64,000 nucleotides of DNA from Ponticaulis sp. (GTDB taxonomy: Bacteria; Pseudomonadota; Alphaproteobacteria; Caulobacterales; Hyphomonadaceae), in assembly GCA_002723155.1 (NCBI GenBank), contig PBNO01000003.1, forward strand, positions 296,932-360,931. Reading direction: 5' to 3'. The position numbers and the translations under genes are program-made. Of this stretch, positions 1 to 9,024 are shown piece after piece (the first letter of the stretch is position 1; each line of letters begins with the position of its first letter). Under the pieces are notes generated by a model. The model saw nothing but the letters and a program-made list of their open reading frames with translations, had not been told where the DNA came from and made no database searches.

Positions 1-1670
1 TCACGGCCGAACTGATCAACCCAATAGCGGTATGGCATGCTGTCTACGCCGTAACGGTCTTCTTCGTAGCGCAGCATAGCGTGCAAATCAGAAACGCCTG
101 CAACCGCGACAACGCAATTATAGAGGTCCGGCGTAAACGCACCGCCTGCGAGCGCTGCGTAGCCGCCATAGCTCCAGCCTACGATACAAACGCGGTCAGG
201 GTCGGCCCAGCCTTCCTCTATAAGGATGTTCACGCCATCGGTGACGTCCTGCTGCATCGCACGGCCCCATTCGCCGCGCCCAGCCATTGTGAAGGCACGA
301 CCAAAGCCATCCGAACCACGGAAGTTTGGCTGAAAGACGAGATAGCCCTGATTGGCAATAGACTGCGCGAGGAAGTCATACTGCATCTTGTCGTAAGCTT
401 CCGGCCCGCCATGCGGCATGACAATCATCGGCATCGGCTCAAGGTTTGCCATATCGGTATCGCGTGGCCATGTCACAATCGATGGAATGGTATAGCCATC
501 GTCCGTTGTGTAGGAAATCGTCTCGATCACCGCCATGTCTTCAGGCTGGATCCAACGACGCTCCGGCACGACCAGAACAATGCTCGCGGAAGCGATATCA
601 TAAACGACATAGTGGCCTGAGAAGAAGCGGCCAGACACGTAGACAACAATGCGTGAGCCGTCCGCGCTGCGGCTTTGATAGCTGACGCTCGTGCCCTGGA
701 ATTGCTCCATGAGCGAGTCCATTGCAGTCGTCAGGTCTTCATCAAAGAAATGGTAAGCCGGACGCAGGCCGGAATAACGGATACCCGTCATCTCGTTATC
801 AAGATTGAGATAAACTGCCTCAATCTCGCGGCCCTCTTCTACAAAGAACGGTCCGGTTTTCTCGCCAGTTTGCAGGTTGATGTAATAAATACCGTCAGCT
901 GTTTCGTCTTCTGTTGGCAGAACAACGACAAGATTCTCACGATCCGGGCTGAGGCCGCGAACCTGATGCTCAAGCAGAGGCTCGTTGGAAGTAAAAATGG
1001 TCTGCCAGTCATCGCCGCGGCGTGTTTCGATAGAATAATTGCCGCTCTCAATGTCGTATTTCTCACGAGAAACAGCGTCACCGTCGCGGGTAATGACCCA
1101 GCCGACCGTCTCAGCATCGCCAAGAAGAACGCGGCGGCCACTGCCCGTATTCAGATTGACGCGAAACACGTCATAACGGAATGGCGGTGTGCGGTTGTAA
1201 GATGGTACGTAAACGTACTCGCTTTCCTCATCGATACCAATAATGCCGGTCATACCCGCCTGACGTGGGTGCATTCCGCGCACATCACGCGCCAGCGGAT
1301 TTACAGCACCCCGCTCGGTATCAACTACGAACATAGACACCTGATCAAATCGGCCGCGCGATCCGAAAGCCCGCGTACGCTCTGACGCAATGAGCAAGAC
1401 ATGTTCATCGTCAATAAAGCCGGTGCCGTTTGCACGAAGCTCACGAACATTAGCATGGCAGTGCTCGGTCTGCTCGGCGATATTGAACACACAGAGGTAA
1501 TCCTGCCCGTCAATCTCGTGAATAATAGAGAGCATTGAGCCGTTCGGCGACAGGTCTACTGCGTTATACTCAGGGCTGGCTGCATACTCTGCGAGGGTCG
1601 GTGTCGCCTGCGCAGCCTGCGAGAGAACCGCGCCCACGAACAACGAACCAAGAATGCGTTTCAGGGACAT
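1..1670 (-). CDS. Secreted S9 prolyl-oligopeptidase-family serine peptidase (C-terminus cut by window edge)
   Basis: This is a serine peptidase of the S9 family, expected to cleave short peptides in the periplasm or outside the cell. The frame opens with an ATG at 1670 behind an AGGTGG ribosome site and encodes a signal peptide (start MSLKRILGSLF, ending near AQA). A long N-terminal beta-propeller-like half follows, then the alpha/beta-hydrolase half. The nucleophile motif GWSYGG places the catalytic Ser near residue 500. The Asp and His of the triad lie beyond the left edge. It is the third of three tandem paralogues transcribed leftward, so it is last in order of transcription. The family is clear; the substrate is not. 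Confidence 0.88.
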   Translation of the reverse strand, partial: MSLKRILGSLFVGAVLSQAAQATPTLAEYAASPEYNAVDLSPNGSMLSIIHEIDGQDYLCVFNIAEQTEHCHANVRELRANGTGFIDDEHVLLIASERTRAFGSRGRFDQVSMFVVDTERGAVNPLARDVRGMHPRQAGMTGIIGIDEESEYVYVPSYNRTPPFRYDVFRVNLNTGSGRRVLLGDAETVGWVITRDGDAVSREKYDIESGNYSIETRRGDDWQTIFTSNEPLLEHQVRGLSPDRENLVVVLPTEDETADGIYYINLQTGEKTGPFFVEEGREIEAVYLNLDNEMTGIRYSGLRPAYHFFDEDLTTAMDSLMEQFQGTSVSYQSRSADGSRIVVYVSGRFFSGHYVVYDIASASIVLVVPERRWIQPEDMAVIETISYTTDDGYTIPSIVTWPRDTDMANLEPMPMIVMPHGGPEAYDKMQYDFLAQSIANQGYLVFQPNFRGSDGFGRAFTMAGRGEWGRAMQQDVTDGVNILIEEGWADPDRVCIVGWSYGGYAALAGGAFTPDLYNCVVAVAGVSDLHAMLRYEEDRYGVDSMPYRYWVDQFGR

Positions 1671-1810
1671 CAGATACCACCTAGGTTTCTTACAAAACAG
1701 GACAGATGCGTCACGCCTGTGCACCGCAAAGACGCGCAGAACATAACGAACCTGTAATCGTAATTTTGATAGAATAACCTTTCGGCCGCGTCCATAAGAG
1801 CCCTGCTATT

Positions 1811-1834
1811 CTTCCCCGAAATTCATCGGGGAAG
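1811..1834. terminator. Perfect 9-bp hairpin between S9 peptidase genes
   Basis: CTTCCCCGA pairs perfectly with TCGGGGAAG around a six-base loop, just after the stop of the middle S9 gene (leftward transcription). There is no T-run on either strand, so it may be a weak terminator or a processing or stability hairpin rather than a classic intrinsic terminator. Confidence 0.45.
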
Positions 1835-1839
1835 CGCAA

Positions 1840-3771
1840 TTACTCACCACCGATATGCTGGTCGACGAAATCCAGAAGCTCAGTCAGAATTTCTTCCCGA
1901 TCATCATCATCGAGAATAGAATGCCCTCGGCGCACAAACCTTATATACTCGACATCTCTTCCAGCATCGCTCAACGCATCTTCCATCCTGTGGCTTTGCC
2001 GCGCAGAAACAACGACGTCATCCTGACCGTGCATAAGTAGCACCGGCACTGTAAACGCTTCGACATGATGGTAAGGCGAGATTGGTGCGAGGTCTGCCGA
2101 TCGGGTGCCATTCTGCCCGAACTGTTCCACCCAATACATATAAGCCGGATGGTCGTCACCGAACCGTTTGCGTACATTGTCGAGAAAATAGTGAAGGTCA
2201 GCAGGCGCAGCGATTGCAACGACACATTGATATAAGTCAGGCGTAAAGGCGCCACCAATCAACGCCGCATAGCCTCCGTAACTCCATCCCGCGATACAAG
2301 TGCGCTCCGGATTGCTCCATCCCTGACTTGCTAAAATTCCAACACCTGTCGTGATATCATCTTGCATGGCGCGCCCCCATTCTCCGCGCCCAGCGCGGGC
2401 AAATGACCATCCAAAGCCTTCCGATCCACGAAAATTTGGCTGAAAAACAAGATAACCGCGCTGAGCCATGGCCTGCGCCATCCAGTCATAACCAATACTG
2501 TCGTAAGATTCCGGACCGCCGTGGGGAAACACAATAGTAGGCAGGTTCTCAGCGTTAGTGAGGTCATATCCTGGCGGAAACGTCAGAATTGCCGGAATGC
2601 GCAGGCCGTCGACAGACGGATACTCAATGAAATCTACCAGCGACATGTTTTCGCGCGTGATCTGAGGACGTGACGCGAGAGAGAAGACAAAGCTTTGACG
2701 ATCGACGTCGAAAACAAAATAGTTGCCAGAATAGATGTCGCCCTCAATACGGAACAGTAGCCGGCGTCCGTCATCACTCATGCCGCGAAAATAAACGCTG
2801 GCGTACGGAAACATTTCTACAACACGTGAAACAGCTTCATTCAGCTCGGGGTCAAGCATCTCGTGTTCGGGCAGCACACCGGAAAAAATTACGCCCGTAA
2901 AAACCTGGTTGCGATCCCGGTGCACACCTTCGACATTACGCCCGTCGTCTACGTGAAAGGGACCTGAAATAGAGCCGTCGGACAGCGACATTTTCCAGAC
3001 ACCTAAATGCTCATCAGGGTTAGTATTCCTTCTGAACACCAGACTTTCCCCGTCATCAGAGGTACCGAGAAGAGCAAACGGAATTCTGTTCGTGTCTTCG
3101 GTATAGATTTCCCGCCAGTTGTCGCCATCCGGCACCTCGATGTAATAGCGGTCACGATCAAAATCGAAATTTTCTCTCGCATAGGCGATGCCCGCAGGTG
3201 AGACGAACCAATCTACAGTGTAGCGTGAACCATCAATCACCGGACGCCCATCACCGTCATCCAGCGAAATTTCGAAGACGTCCAGATGCTGAGGGTTCGA
3301 GTTATCGAACAGCGGCATGTAAGCAATATTCGACTCAGTATTGTATGCGACGATTTCCCCTCGGCCTGTCTGAGAACCCATCCGGTGTGCCCGATCCGGC
3401 ATCGGCGTCATCTCGCCATCCTCTAGCGACACAGAAAACGTTGTTGTCGATTGATACTGGTAATCGCCATCCACCCAGCCAGACCATTCAGGTGCAAAGA
3501 CCAGCACATAATCTTCGCTGAAAAAGTAGGTCGAGACGTTTCGCAAATAGCCCATATTGGCGACGCAATGCTCCGTCACATTCTCGATATCGAGAATGCA
3601 AAGCAATTCGTCGCCATCAACTCGATGAGAAATAGACAATTTGGTGCCATCAGGTGAAATGGATGCACCGGAATACTCGGCACGACGCGCATAGTCGCTG
3701 ATCGTGGGCGCAGCGTTTGTTGAACTGGCAGCAAACAGAGCACAAACCAATAGAAAGAAGGCTCTCAACAC
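1840..3771 (-). CDS. Secreted S9 prolyl-oligopeptidase-family serine peptidase
   Basis: This is a 643-residue paralogue of its two neighbours. The chosen start is a GTG at 3771 with AAAGG five bases upstream. A signal peptide (start MLRAFFLLVCALF) is followed by an N-terminal propeller-like region and a C-terminal hydrolase domain. GWSYGGYAAL puts the nucleophile Ser near residue 497; HGQDDVVV supplies the likely Asp and RGHSILDD the likely His, so the triad looks complete. Length is normal for secreted bacterial S9 enzymes. The tandem arrangement suggests duplication and perhaps co-transcription, with 31 bp to the gene upstream. Peptide specificity cannot be read from the sequence. Confidence 0.9.
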   Translation of the reverse strand: MLRAFFLLVCALFAASSTNAAPTISDYARRAEYSGASISPDGTKLSISHRVDGDELLCILDIENVTEHCVANMGYLRNVSTYFFSEDYVLVFAPEWSGWVDGDYQYQSTTTFSVSLEDGEMTPMPDRAHRMGSQTGRGEIVAYNTESNIAYMPLFDNSNPQHLDVFEISLDDGDGRPVIDGSRYTVDWFVSPAGIAYARENFDFDRDRYYIEVPDGDNWREIYTEDTNRIPFALLGTSDDGESLVFRRNTNPDEHLGVWKMSLSDGSISGPFHVDDGRNVEGVHRDRNQVFTGVIFSGVLPEHEMLDPELNEAVSRVVEMFPYASVYFRGMSDDGRRLLFRIEGDIYSGNYFVFDVDRQSFVFSLASRPQITRENMSLVDFIEYPSVDGLRIPAILTFPPGYDLTNAENLPTIVFPHGGPESYDSIGYDWMAQAMAQRGYLVFQPNFRGSEGFGWSFARAGRGEWGRAMQDDITTGVGILASQGWSNPERTCIAGWSYGGYAALIGGAFTPDLYQCVVAIAAPADLHYFLDNVRKRFGDDHPAYMYWVEQFGQNGTRSADLAPISPYHHVEAFTVPVLLMHGQDDVVVSARQSHRMEDALSDAGRDVEYIRFVRRGHSILDDDDREEILTELLDFVDQHIGGE

Positions 3772-3802
3772 ACGTACCTTTCAGGCTCGGTCAGGAAAAG
3801 AA

Positions 3803-5746
3803 CTAAGGGGCTGCTTCCCCAATATGCTGGTCGACGAAACTGATGACCTCACGCAGAACTTCGACGCGGGACTCCTCATCCATGATCGAGTGGTTCTGCC
3901 CGGAGAACGTCCGTATCCGAACCTGACGTCCTGCATCATCCAGCGCATCTTCCATGCGACGGCTCTGCGTTGGCGGCACGATCATATCATCGTCACCATG
4001 CAGAAGGAGAACGGGTGCCTGAATTTTGTCTGCGCGATAGTAAGGTGAAATCGGTTCCAGAACGTCACGGTCTACGCCCGCGCGTCCATACTGGTCAGTC
4101 CAGTAGCGATAGGCCTGACTATCGTCACCACGATCAAGAGAGACATCACTCAGCATACGATAAAGGTCCGAAACGCCGGCAATTGACGCGGTACACTGAT
4201 ACATTTCAGGATTAAGCACGCTGCTCATGAGCGCCGAATATCCGCCATAGCTCCAGCCGACGATACAAATGCGGTCCGGATCAGCCCATCCGGCCCGAAT
4301 GAGAAGCTCGACACCATCGGTCACATCGTGCTGCATGGCACCGCCCCATTCACCGCGGCCAGCTTCTGTAAACTCAGCGCCAAAGCCCGATGAGCCCCTG
4401 AAATTAGGTTGCAGCACCAGATAGCCTTCATTGGCAATAGCCTGCGCCATCCAGTCATAACCGATTGTATCGTGGGACTCAGGGCCACCATGCGGCATCA
4501 CCACCATCGGCAGCGTGTCACCATTACCTGGCTGTGTGCCGCGCGGCGTGGTGACAACGGCAGAAATAGTCAGTCCGTCACGGGACTGATATTCGATTGA
4601 ATCTGCTGACGCCATCGCCTCGCCATCAATCCAGCCGCGCTGGGCCAGAGAGATCGCCACAGATTGCGTGGTCAGATCGTAGACGATGTAATTGCCGGAG
4701 AACTGACGACCGGACACATGGGCCAGAACGCGCGTGCCATCCGCGCTCAGATCAAGCAGATTAATATTCGCCCCGCCAAATCCGTTGACGAGGCGATCCA
4801 TGGCGGCGTTGAGGTCTTCATCCAACATGGCATAGCTCGCCGAAATGCCCGTGTATTCAACGCCAATGAACTCCCCATCTTCATTGCTGATCACCTGCCC
4901 AATCTCGCGGCCCTCGGACACGTGGAACGGGCCGGTAATGTCTCCGTTCTCCAGAGACATGAAGTAGACGCCATCGGCTGTTCTCTCGGCTGTCGTCTGC
5001 ACGAAAACGGCGTGCTGGCGATCCTGCGTCACCGCCCGCAGATAGATTGTCCGCAATTCTTCATCAGAGGTGTAGATGGTCCGCCAGTCATCTCCGTCTG
5101 GCACTTCGACTGTGTAGACATTATCGTCGCTGTCATAGTTTTCGCGCGCAATCGGATCACCCGACGGCGAGACCAGCCAGCCCGTAGTGTCTGATCCGCC
5201 ACGAATGACGCGGCGACCGCGCCCACGCTGCACCTCAATCGCAAAGACATCCAGCTCAGGCGTGGATGATGCATTGAATGCCGGAATATACACGGTTTCA
5301 CGATCCGGGCTTATAGCTACAATCCGACCAAACCCCGTCTGCGCGGGATGGAGGTTGGACACGCGGCGCACAAGACGCTCAACATCGCCGGTTTCAATGT
5401 TCACCAGAAACGGGGTCGACTCGTCATACCGCTCGCCCAGAATATGAGGCACGCGTGTTCTTTGCGTTGCGAGCACCAGAACATGCTCGTCATCCAGAAA
5501 ATACGTATAGTTCGGGCGTAGGTCCCGCAGGTTTGCGAAACACTGTTCAGAACGGTCTGCCACCGTGATGACGCAGAGAAACTCTTCGCCGTCGATTGCA
5601 TGCACCAGCGAAATCCTGGAGCCGTCTTCCGAGATATCCGCCGCAGAAAACTCTCTTGGCGCGGCATAGTCTTCAATGGTCGGGTCAGCCCCTGCGCTCA
5701 GTCCAAGACAAAACAAGCTCCCCAGCAATCCCGAGACAAAACGCAC
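3803..5746 (-). CDS. Secreted S9 prolyl-oligopeptidase-family serine peptidase
   Basis: First gene of the leftward S9 triplet. The open frame extends to a TTG at 5776, but a GTG at 5746 follows GGAGG by seven bases and starts directly on a signal peptide (MRFVSGLLGSLFCLGLSAGA), so that start is preferred (647 residues). The catalytic Ser lies in GWSYGGYSAL near residue 499. HGDDDMIVPP and NHSIMDEES give the likely Asp and His. It is close in sequence to the next two genes through the start of the mature protein (TIEDYA) and the PHGGPE motif before the hydrolase domain. Divergent from the MFS transporter gene, which may import products of peptide digestion; that link is inferred from position only. 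Confidence 0.9.
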   Translation of the reverse strand: MRFVSGLLGSLFCLGLSAGADPTIEDYAAPREFSAADISEDGSRISLVHAIDGEEFLCVITVADRSEQCFANLRDLRPNYTYFLDDEHVLVLATQRTRVPHILGERYDESTPFLVNIETGDVERLVRRVSNLHPAQTGFGRIVAISPDRETVYIPAFNASSTPELDVFAIEVQRGRGRRVIRGGSDTTGWLVSPSGDPIARENYDSDDNVYTVEVPDGDDWRTIYTSDEELRTIYLRAVTQDRQHAVFVQTTAERTADGVYFMSLENGDITGPFHVSEGREIGQVISNEDGEFIGVEYTGISASYAMLDEDLNAAMDRLVNGFGGANINLLDLSADGTRVLAHVSGRQFSGNYIVYDLTTQSVAISLAQRGWIDGEAMASADSIEYQSRDGLTISAVVTTPRGTQPGNGDTLPMVVMPHGGPESHDTIGYDWMAQAIANEGYLVLQPNFRGSSGFGAEFTEAGRGEWGGAMQHDVTDGVELLIRAGWADPDRICIVGWSYGGYSALMSSVLNPEMYQCTASIAGVSDLYRMLSDVSLDRGDDSQAYRYWTDQYGRAGVDRDVLEPISPYYRADKIQAPVLLLHGDDDMIVPPTQSRRMEDALDDAGRQVRIRTFSGQNHSIMDEESRVEVLREVISFVDQHIGEAAP

Positions 5747-5910
5747 CACTACCCCTCCAAACAAAACGCCGTCCAAGTTGATTCTTGTAGCACTTTGCTA
5801 CTCAGGATATCAACCTACACACAAAGCTGCGAGATGGAATAATTCTCGGCCGGTGGGTCTGGTATTCGCGAAGTAAATCGTTTTAGTTACCGGTTCTCGG
5901 GAGGCAATAC

Positions 5911-7443
5911 ATGACTAACATTACCGACTCAGGTGGTCCGGCGACGGACAAGCCGGAACAGGCGCAGAATGAAGGGTTCGGATCATTCGGATACCGTACC
6001 TATGTGCTCAACGCGCTTCTGGTCATTTACATTCTGAACTTCATCGACCGCGCGCTGCTTTCAGTTGTCGCGCGTCCGCTTAAAGCAGAGCTGGGCATTT
6101 CAGATACGGCATTTGGCCTTCTGACAGGCTTCGGCTTTGCATTCCTCTACACGATTGTAGGCATTCCGCTTGCGCGTCTGGCTGAACGTCGCAACCGTGT
6201 CCTGATCATTGCGATCTGTGTGGCGCTCTGGTCCGTGATGACGGCGCTTTGTGGCCTGGCAACGGAGATCACCCTACTTGGCGTGACCATTGGCGGCTTC
6301 TGGGTTCTGCTCGTCTGCCGCATCGGTGTCGGCATTGGTGAAGCTGGCTGTACGCCGCCAGCGAACTCGCTGATCGCAGACTATTACCCGCCGAAGAAGC
6401 GCTCTTCCGCAATGGGTTACTACGCTATGGGCGTGACGCTCGGCACGCTGGGCGCAAACCTGATTGCCGGCCCCATCGCTGATGAATTCGGCTGGCGCTA
6501 TGCGTTCTTCATTCTGGGTATTCCGGGCGTTGTGATTGGCCTGATCCTTTACTTCACAGTCAAAGAGCCGCCACGCGGTTACTCAGAGCCGGGTGGTCCG
6601 AAAGCGAACGTCCAGCGCGCGACCTTCGGTGAAGCCTTCAAAGAGCTCTTCTCCAAGCCGTCTTACTGGTGGATGGTTGCGGGCGCGACAATGGCTGCGT
6701 TCTGCGGTTACGCCATTTCAGCGTTCCAATCGCTTTACATCCAGCGTGCCTTCGATTTGACGGCAGGTCAGGCCTCCGTCTGGTTTAACGTTCCTGCCTA
6801 TGCGGGCGGCGCAGTCGGCACATTCATGCTCGGCTATATTGCGAGTAAGATGAAGTCTGCGAGCGCGGTTGCATGGCTGTCTGCAGGCGGTCTTATTCTC
6901 TGCGTACCGTTCTTCGGCTTTGCCTTCACGACAACCAGCATGGTTGCCTGTGTGATCGGTCTCGCTCTCGGTAACGGCATTAAGTACGGCTATCTGGCAG
7001 CGCAGTATTCCATCGCAGCTGGCGTGGTATCCACACAGGTTCGCGCGACCTCAACAGCGATCATGCTGTTTGTTGTAAACCTGCTCGGCTATGGCCTTGG
7101 CCCTCCGTTTGCGGGCGTCGTATCCGACCTGTTCTTCTCGCCTGCGCTTGAAGAAGCCGGTTACACAGAAGTGCTGGACCGTTCTATGTGTGACGCCGCA
7201 GAACGTGTCGTGATCTTCGCAAACCGCGAAGCTGAAACACCGCTTTCTGCTGCTGAAATCAGCGACGTGCTTTCCAACATGGAAACTCCAATGACGGACG
7301 ACCAGTTCGCCTTCTGTAAAGAGCACAACCAGTCCAGTACGCGTATGTCTATGCTCGCGCTGACAATTCTCTACGCTCTGTCTGGTATCTTCTTTATCTT
7401 CTCTGCACGCGGCCTGAAGCGCGACATGCCTTCAAGCGACTAA
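5911..7443 (+). CDS. MFS transporter, Spinster-like
   Basis: This is a 510-residue inner-membrane major facilitator protein. After a polar N-terminus of about 25 residues come repeated hydrophobic helices consistent with 12 segments. The loop after helix 2 (LARLAERRNRV) matches the basic MFS motif A, and IGVGIGEAGCTPP fits the conserved helix-4/5 region. A long hydrophilic insert lies before the last helix. The start at 5911 has GGGAGG six bases upstream. The gene diverges from the S9 peptidase cluster and ends in an intrinsic terminator, so it is probably monocistronic. The substrate is unknown; Spinster-type relatives move lipids or organic anions, and peptides are also possible given the neighbours. 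Confidence 0.88.
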   Translation: MTNITDSGGPATDKPEQAQNEGFGSFGYRTYVLNALLVIYILNFIDRALLSVVARPLKAELGISDTAFGLLTGFGFAFLYTIVGIPLARLAERRNRVLIIAICVALWSVMTALCGLATEITLLGVTIGGFWVLLVCRIGVGIGEAGCTPPANSLIADYYPPKKRSSAMGYYAMGVTLGTLGANLIAGPIADEFGWRYAFFILGIPGVVIGLILYFTVKEPPRGYSEPGGPKANVQRATFGEAFKELFSKPSYWWMVAGATMAAFCGYAISAFQSLYIQRAFDLTAGQASVWFNVPAYAGGAVGTFMLGYIASKMKSASAVAWLSAGGLILCVPFFGFAFTTTSMVACVIGLALGNGIKYGYLAAQYSIAAGVVSTQVRATSTAIMLFVVNLLGYGLGPPFAGVVSDLFFSPALEEAGYTEVLDRSMCDAAERVVIFANREAETPLSAAEISDVLSNMETPMTDDQFAFCKEHNQSSTRMSMLALTILYALSGIFFIFSARGLKRDMPSSD

Positions 7444-7467
7444 TCGCAGACGAAGCAACAGACATAG

Positions 7468-7501
7468 AAAAAGCCGGTGAGTGACCTCACCGGCTTTTTT
7501 G
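7468..7501 (+). terminator. Intrinsic terminator after the MFS gene
   Basis: AAAGCCGGTGAG pairs with CTCACCGGCTTT around TGAC, followed by a T-run. The matching A-run on the left arm means it could also act on leftward transcripts, including the OmpA-like gene that ends 30 bp away. Confidence 0.92.
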
Positions 7502-7530
7502 TATCCAAAGACTCTTATCTCTACGGCCTA

Positions 7531-8166
7531 TCAGCCTTGTGTAATAGGCGTCAGAACAATCTCTACGCGACGGTTGGCCGGATCTTCCGGCGAAATGCCT
7601 GGAAGCGGCTGCGTCTCACCCATGCCGGTTGCATAGAGACGCACTGCATCAATGCCCTGGGCATTCAGATAGTCGGCAACTGTTACGGCACGGCGCTGAG
7701 ACAGCTGCATGTTATAGTCGGCAGGACCGTCTGCACTTGCGTGGCCCACAACGTCTACCGCAGTAGATGGATAGTCTACGAGCGTGCGCGCAATGTCGTT
7801 CAGCGTGCCATAAAATTGTGGCTGGATAGACGCGCTATTCACCTCAAATGTCACATTGGATGGGGCTGTCAGATAAATCTGGTCGCCCTGGCGGTCTACC
7901 TCAATGCCAGTGCCAGCTGTTTGCTGACGCAGGCGTTCTTCCTGACGGTCCATATAGTCGCCGACTGCAGCGCCAGCGATCGCGCCTACGGCTGCACCGA
8001 TGGCAGCGTTACGTCCGTCATCACCGCCTGCGAGTGTGCCAAGAGCGCCGCCTGTCACCGCGCCAATACCTGCGCCTGTCAGTACGCGCTGGCTTGGGCC
8101 ACCATCAGTCGCACACCCTGCGAGCAGAAGGGCTGTCGCGGATGATGCAATGATCAGATGTTTCAT
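7531..8166 (-). CDS. OmpA-family lipoprotein with glycine-zipper region (YiaD-like)
   Basis: An outer-membrane lipoprotein of 211 residues, predicted to bind peptidoglycan non-covalently. The signal sequence ends in a lipobox (LLLAGC). A Gly/Ala-rich glycine-zipper region (GAGIGAVTGGALGTLAGG, then GAAVGAIAGAAVGDY) follows, then a short linker and a C-terminal OmpA-like domain. That domain holds VDVVGHASADGP, the SQRRAVTVADYL helix and a final NRRVEIVL, the core peptidoglycan-binding motifs. The ATG at 8166 has GGAG nine bases upstream. It stands alone between a terminator and an outward-facing operon. Confidence 0.92.
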   Translation of the reverse strand: MKHLIIASSATALLLAGCATDGGPSQRVLTGAGIGAVTGGALGTLAGGDDGRNAAIGAAVGAIAGAAVGDYMDRQEERLRQQTAGTGIEVDRQGDQIYLTAPSNVTFEVNSASIQPQFYGTLNDIARTLVDYPSTAVDVVGHASADGPADYNMQLSQRRAVTVADYLNAQGIDAVRLYATGMGETQPLPGISPEDPANRRVEIVLTPITQG

Positions 8167-8288
8167 ATCGGTCTACTCCATTCAGAATTCGTGTACCGAT
8201 ATCATACGGCCCAGCCTGAATTTTGTTCCGTTACAAACTGGTCAGAACGCAGTGATGTCGTCATTTGACGACAAAATGACAATGACAC

Positions 8289-8317
8289 TTGACAGACAAG
8301 GGCGCTTTACATAAAGT
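8289..8317 (+). promoter_or_regulatory. Sigma70-type promoter for the membrane protein/XRE pair
   Basis: TTGACA at 8289-8294 and TAAAGT at 8312-8317 are separated by 17 bases, 27 bp before the start codon at 8344. The -35 box is a perfect consensus match and the -10 box is partial. Confidence 0.6.
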
Positions 8318-8343
8318 CATCCTCACTTAGCAAGGAGGATTAT

Positions 8344-8751
8344 ATGGCTCACGTAACATTCAAACAGGCTAAACGCCGTTATCAGGTCTGGTTCTGGCCA
8401 CTTATGGCGCTTTACACCGCAGCAATTCTAGGCGGCACGCTGATTTCAAAACAATTCGAAACAGACCCGCTCTGGTTTCTCTATCTGCTGACCGCAGCAA
8501 CCGTTCTGCCGATCTTCGGCGTGCTGTTCATCATGTGGCGTTATATTCAGGAGACCGATGAATTTACGCGCATGATGCAACTGGAAGCCATGTCCATCGG
8601 CGCGCTCATTACCGTCGGCGCGGCAACCGTTATCGGCTTCATGCAGCTTTTTGAGTTGATCGAGACGTTTCCGGTCTTCCTGATTCTGCCATTCTTCTTT
8701 GTCAGCTATGGCGTGACCAAACTCGTTCGCGGTAAAGGCGCCTGCGTGTAA
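8344..8751 (+). CDS. Small inner-membrane protein paired with an XRE regulator
   Basis: A 135-residue protein with about four hydrophobic segments: around residues 17-35, 43-62, 80-100 and 105-125. I do not recognise a named family. A strong AAGGAGG site lies five bases before the ATG. Its stop codon overlaps the start of the downstream XRE gene (TAATG), so the two are translationally coupled. Pairs of a small membrane protein and a short helix-turn-helix protein of this kind are common in alphaproteobacteria. The membrane protein may control or be controlled by its partner, but that is inference. Confidence 0.8.
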   Translation: MAHVTFKQAKRRYQVWFWPLMALYTAAILGGTLISKQFETDPLWFLYLLTAATVLPIFGVLFIMWRYIQETDEFTRMMQLEAMSIGALITVGAATVIGFMQLFELIETFPVFLILPFFFVSYGVTKLVRGKGACV

Positions 8752-8969
8752 TGGAGAATATACTGCGCGTGCTCCGCGCCGAGCGAAAATGGAGTCAGGC
8801 TGACCTCGCCGAGCAATTGGGCGTGTCCCGCCAATCCATCAACGCGATTGAGACCGGCAAATACGATCCGTCTCTGCCCCTCGCCTTTTCACTGGCCCGG
8901 CTGTTCGGACGCCCGATTGAAGAAATCTTCAAAGACCCGGAAGCCGGAACCGTCGAAGCGGCAGAGTAA
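8751..8969 (+). CDS. Short XRE-family helix-turn-helix regulator
   Basis: A 72-residue DNA-binding protein made almost entirely of one Cro/C1-type helix-turn-helix domain. WSQADLAEQLGVSRQSINAIETGKYDPSL covers the two helices and is followed by LAFSLARLFGRPIEEIF, typical of the small XRE proteins encoded beside membrane proteins. It overlaps the upstream gene by one base, which suggests coupled translation. It probably binds its own promoter region near 8289. Confidence 0.9.
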   Translation: MENILRVLRAERKWSQADLAEQLGVSRQSINAIETGKYDPSLPLAFSLARLFGRPIEEIFKDPEAGTVEAAE

Positions 8970-8974
8970 ATCTG

Positions 8975-9007
8975 ACACTCACCCCTCTCAGAGAGCTGGG
9001 TGAGTGT
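8975..9007. terminator. Hairpin between convergent genes
   Basis: ACACTCACCC pairs perfectly with GGGTGAGTGT over ten base pairs with a 13-base loop, exactly between two converging genes. T-runs are poor on both strands, so it is a likely but not textbook bidirectional terminator. Confidence 0.55.
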
Positions 9008-9024
9008 TGTCATGTGTGATCGAT

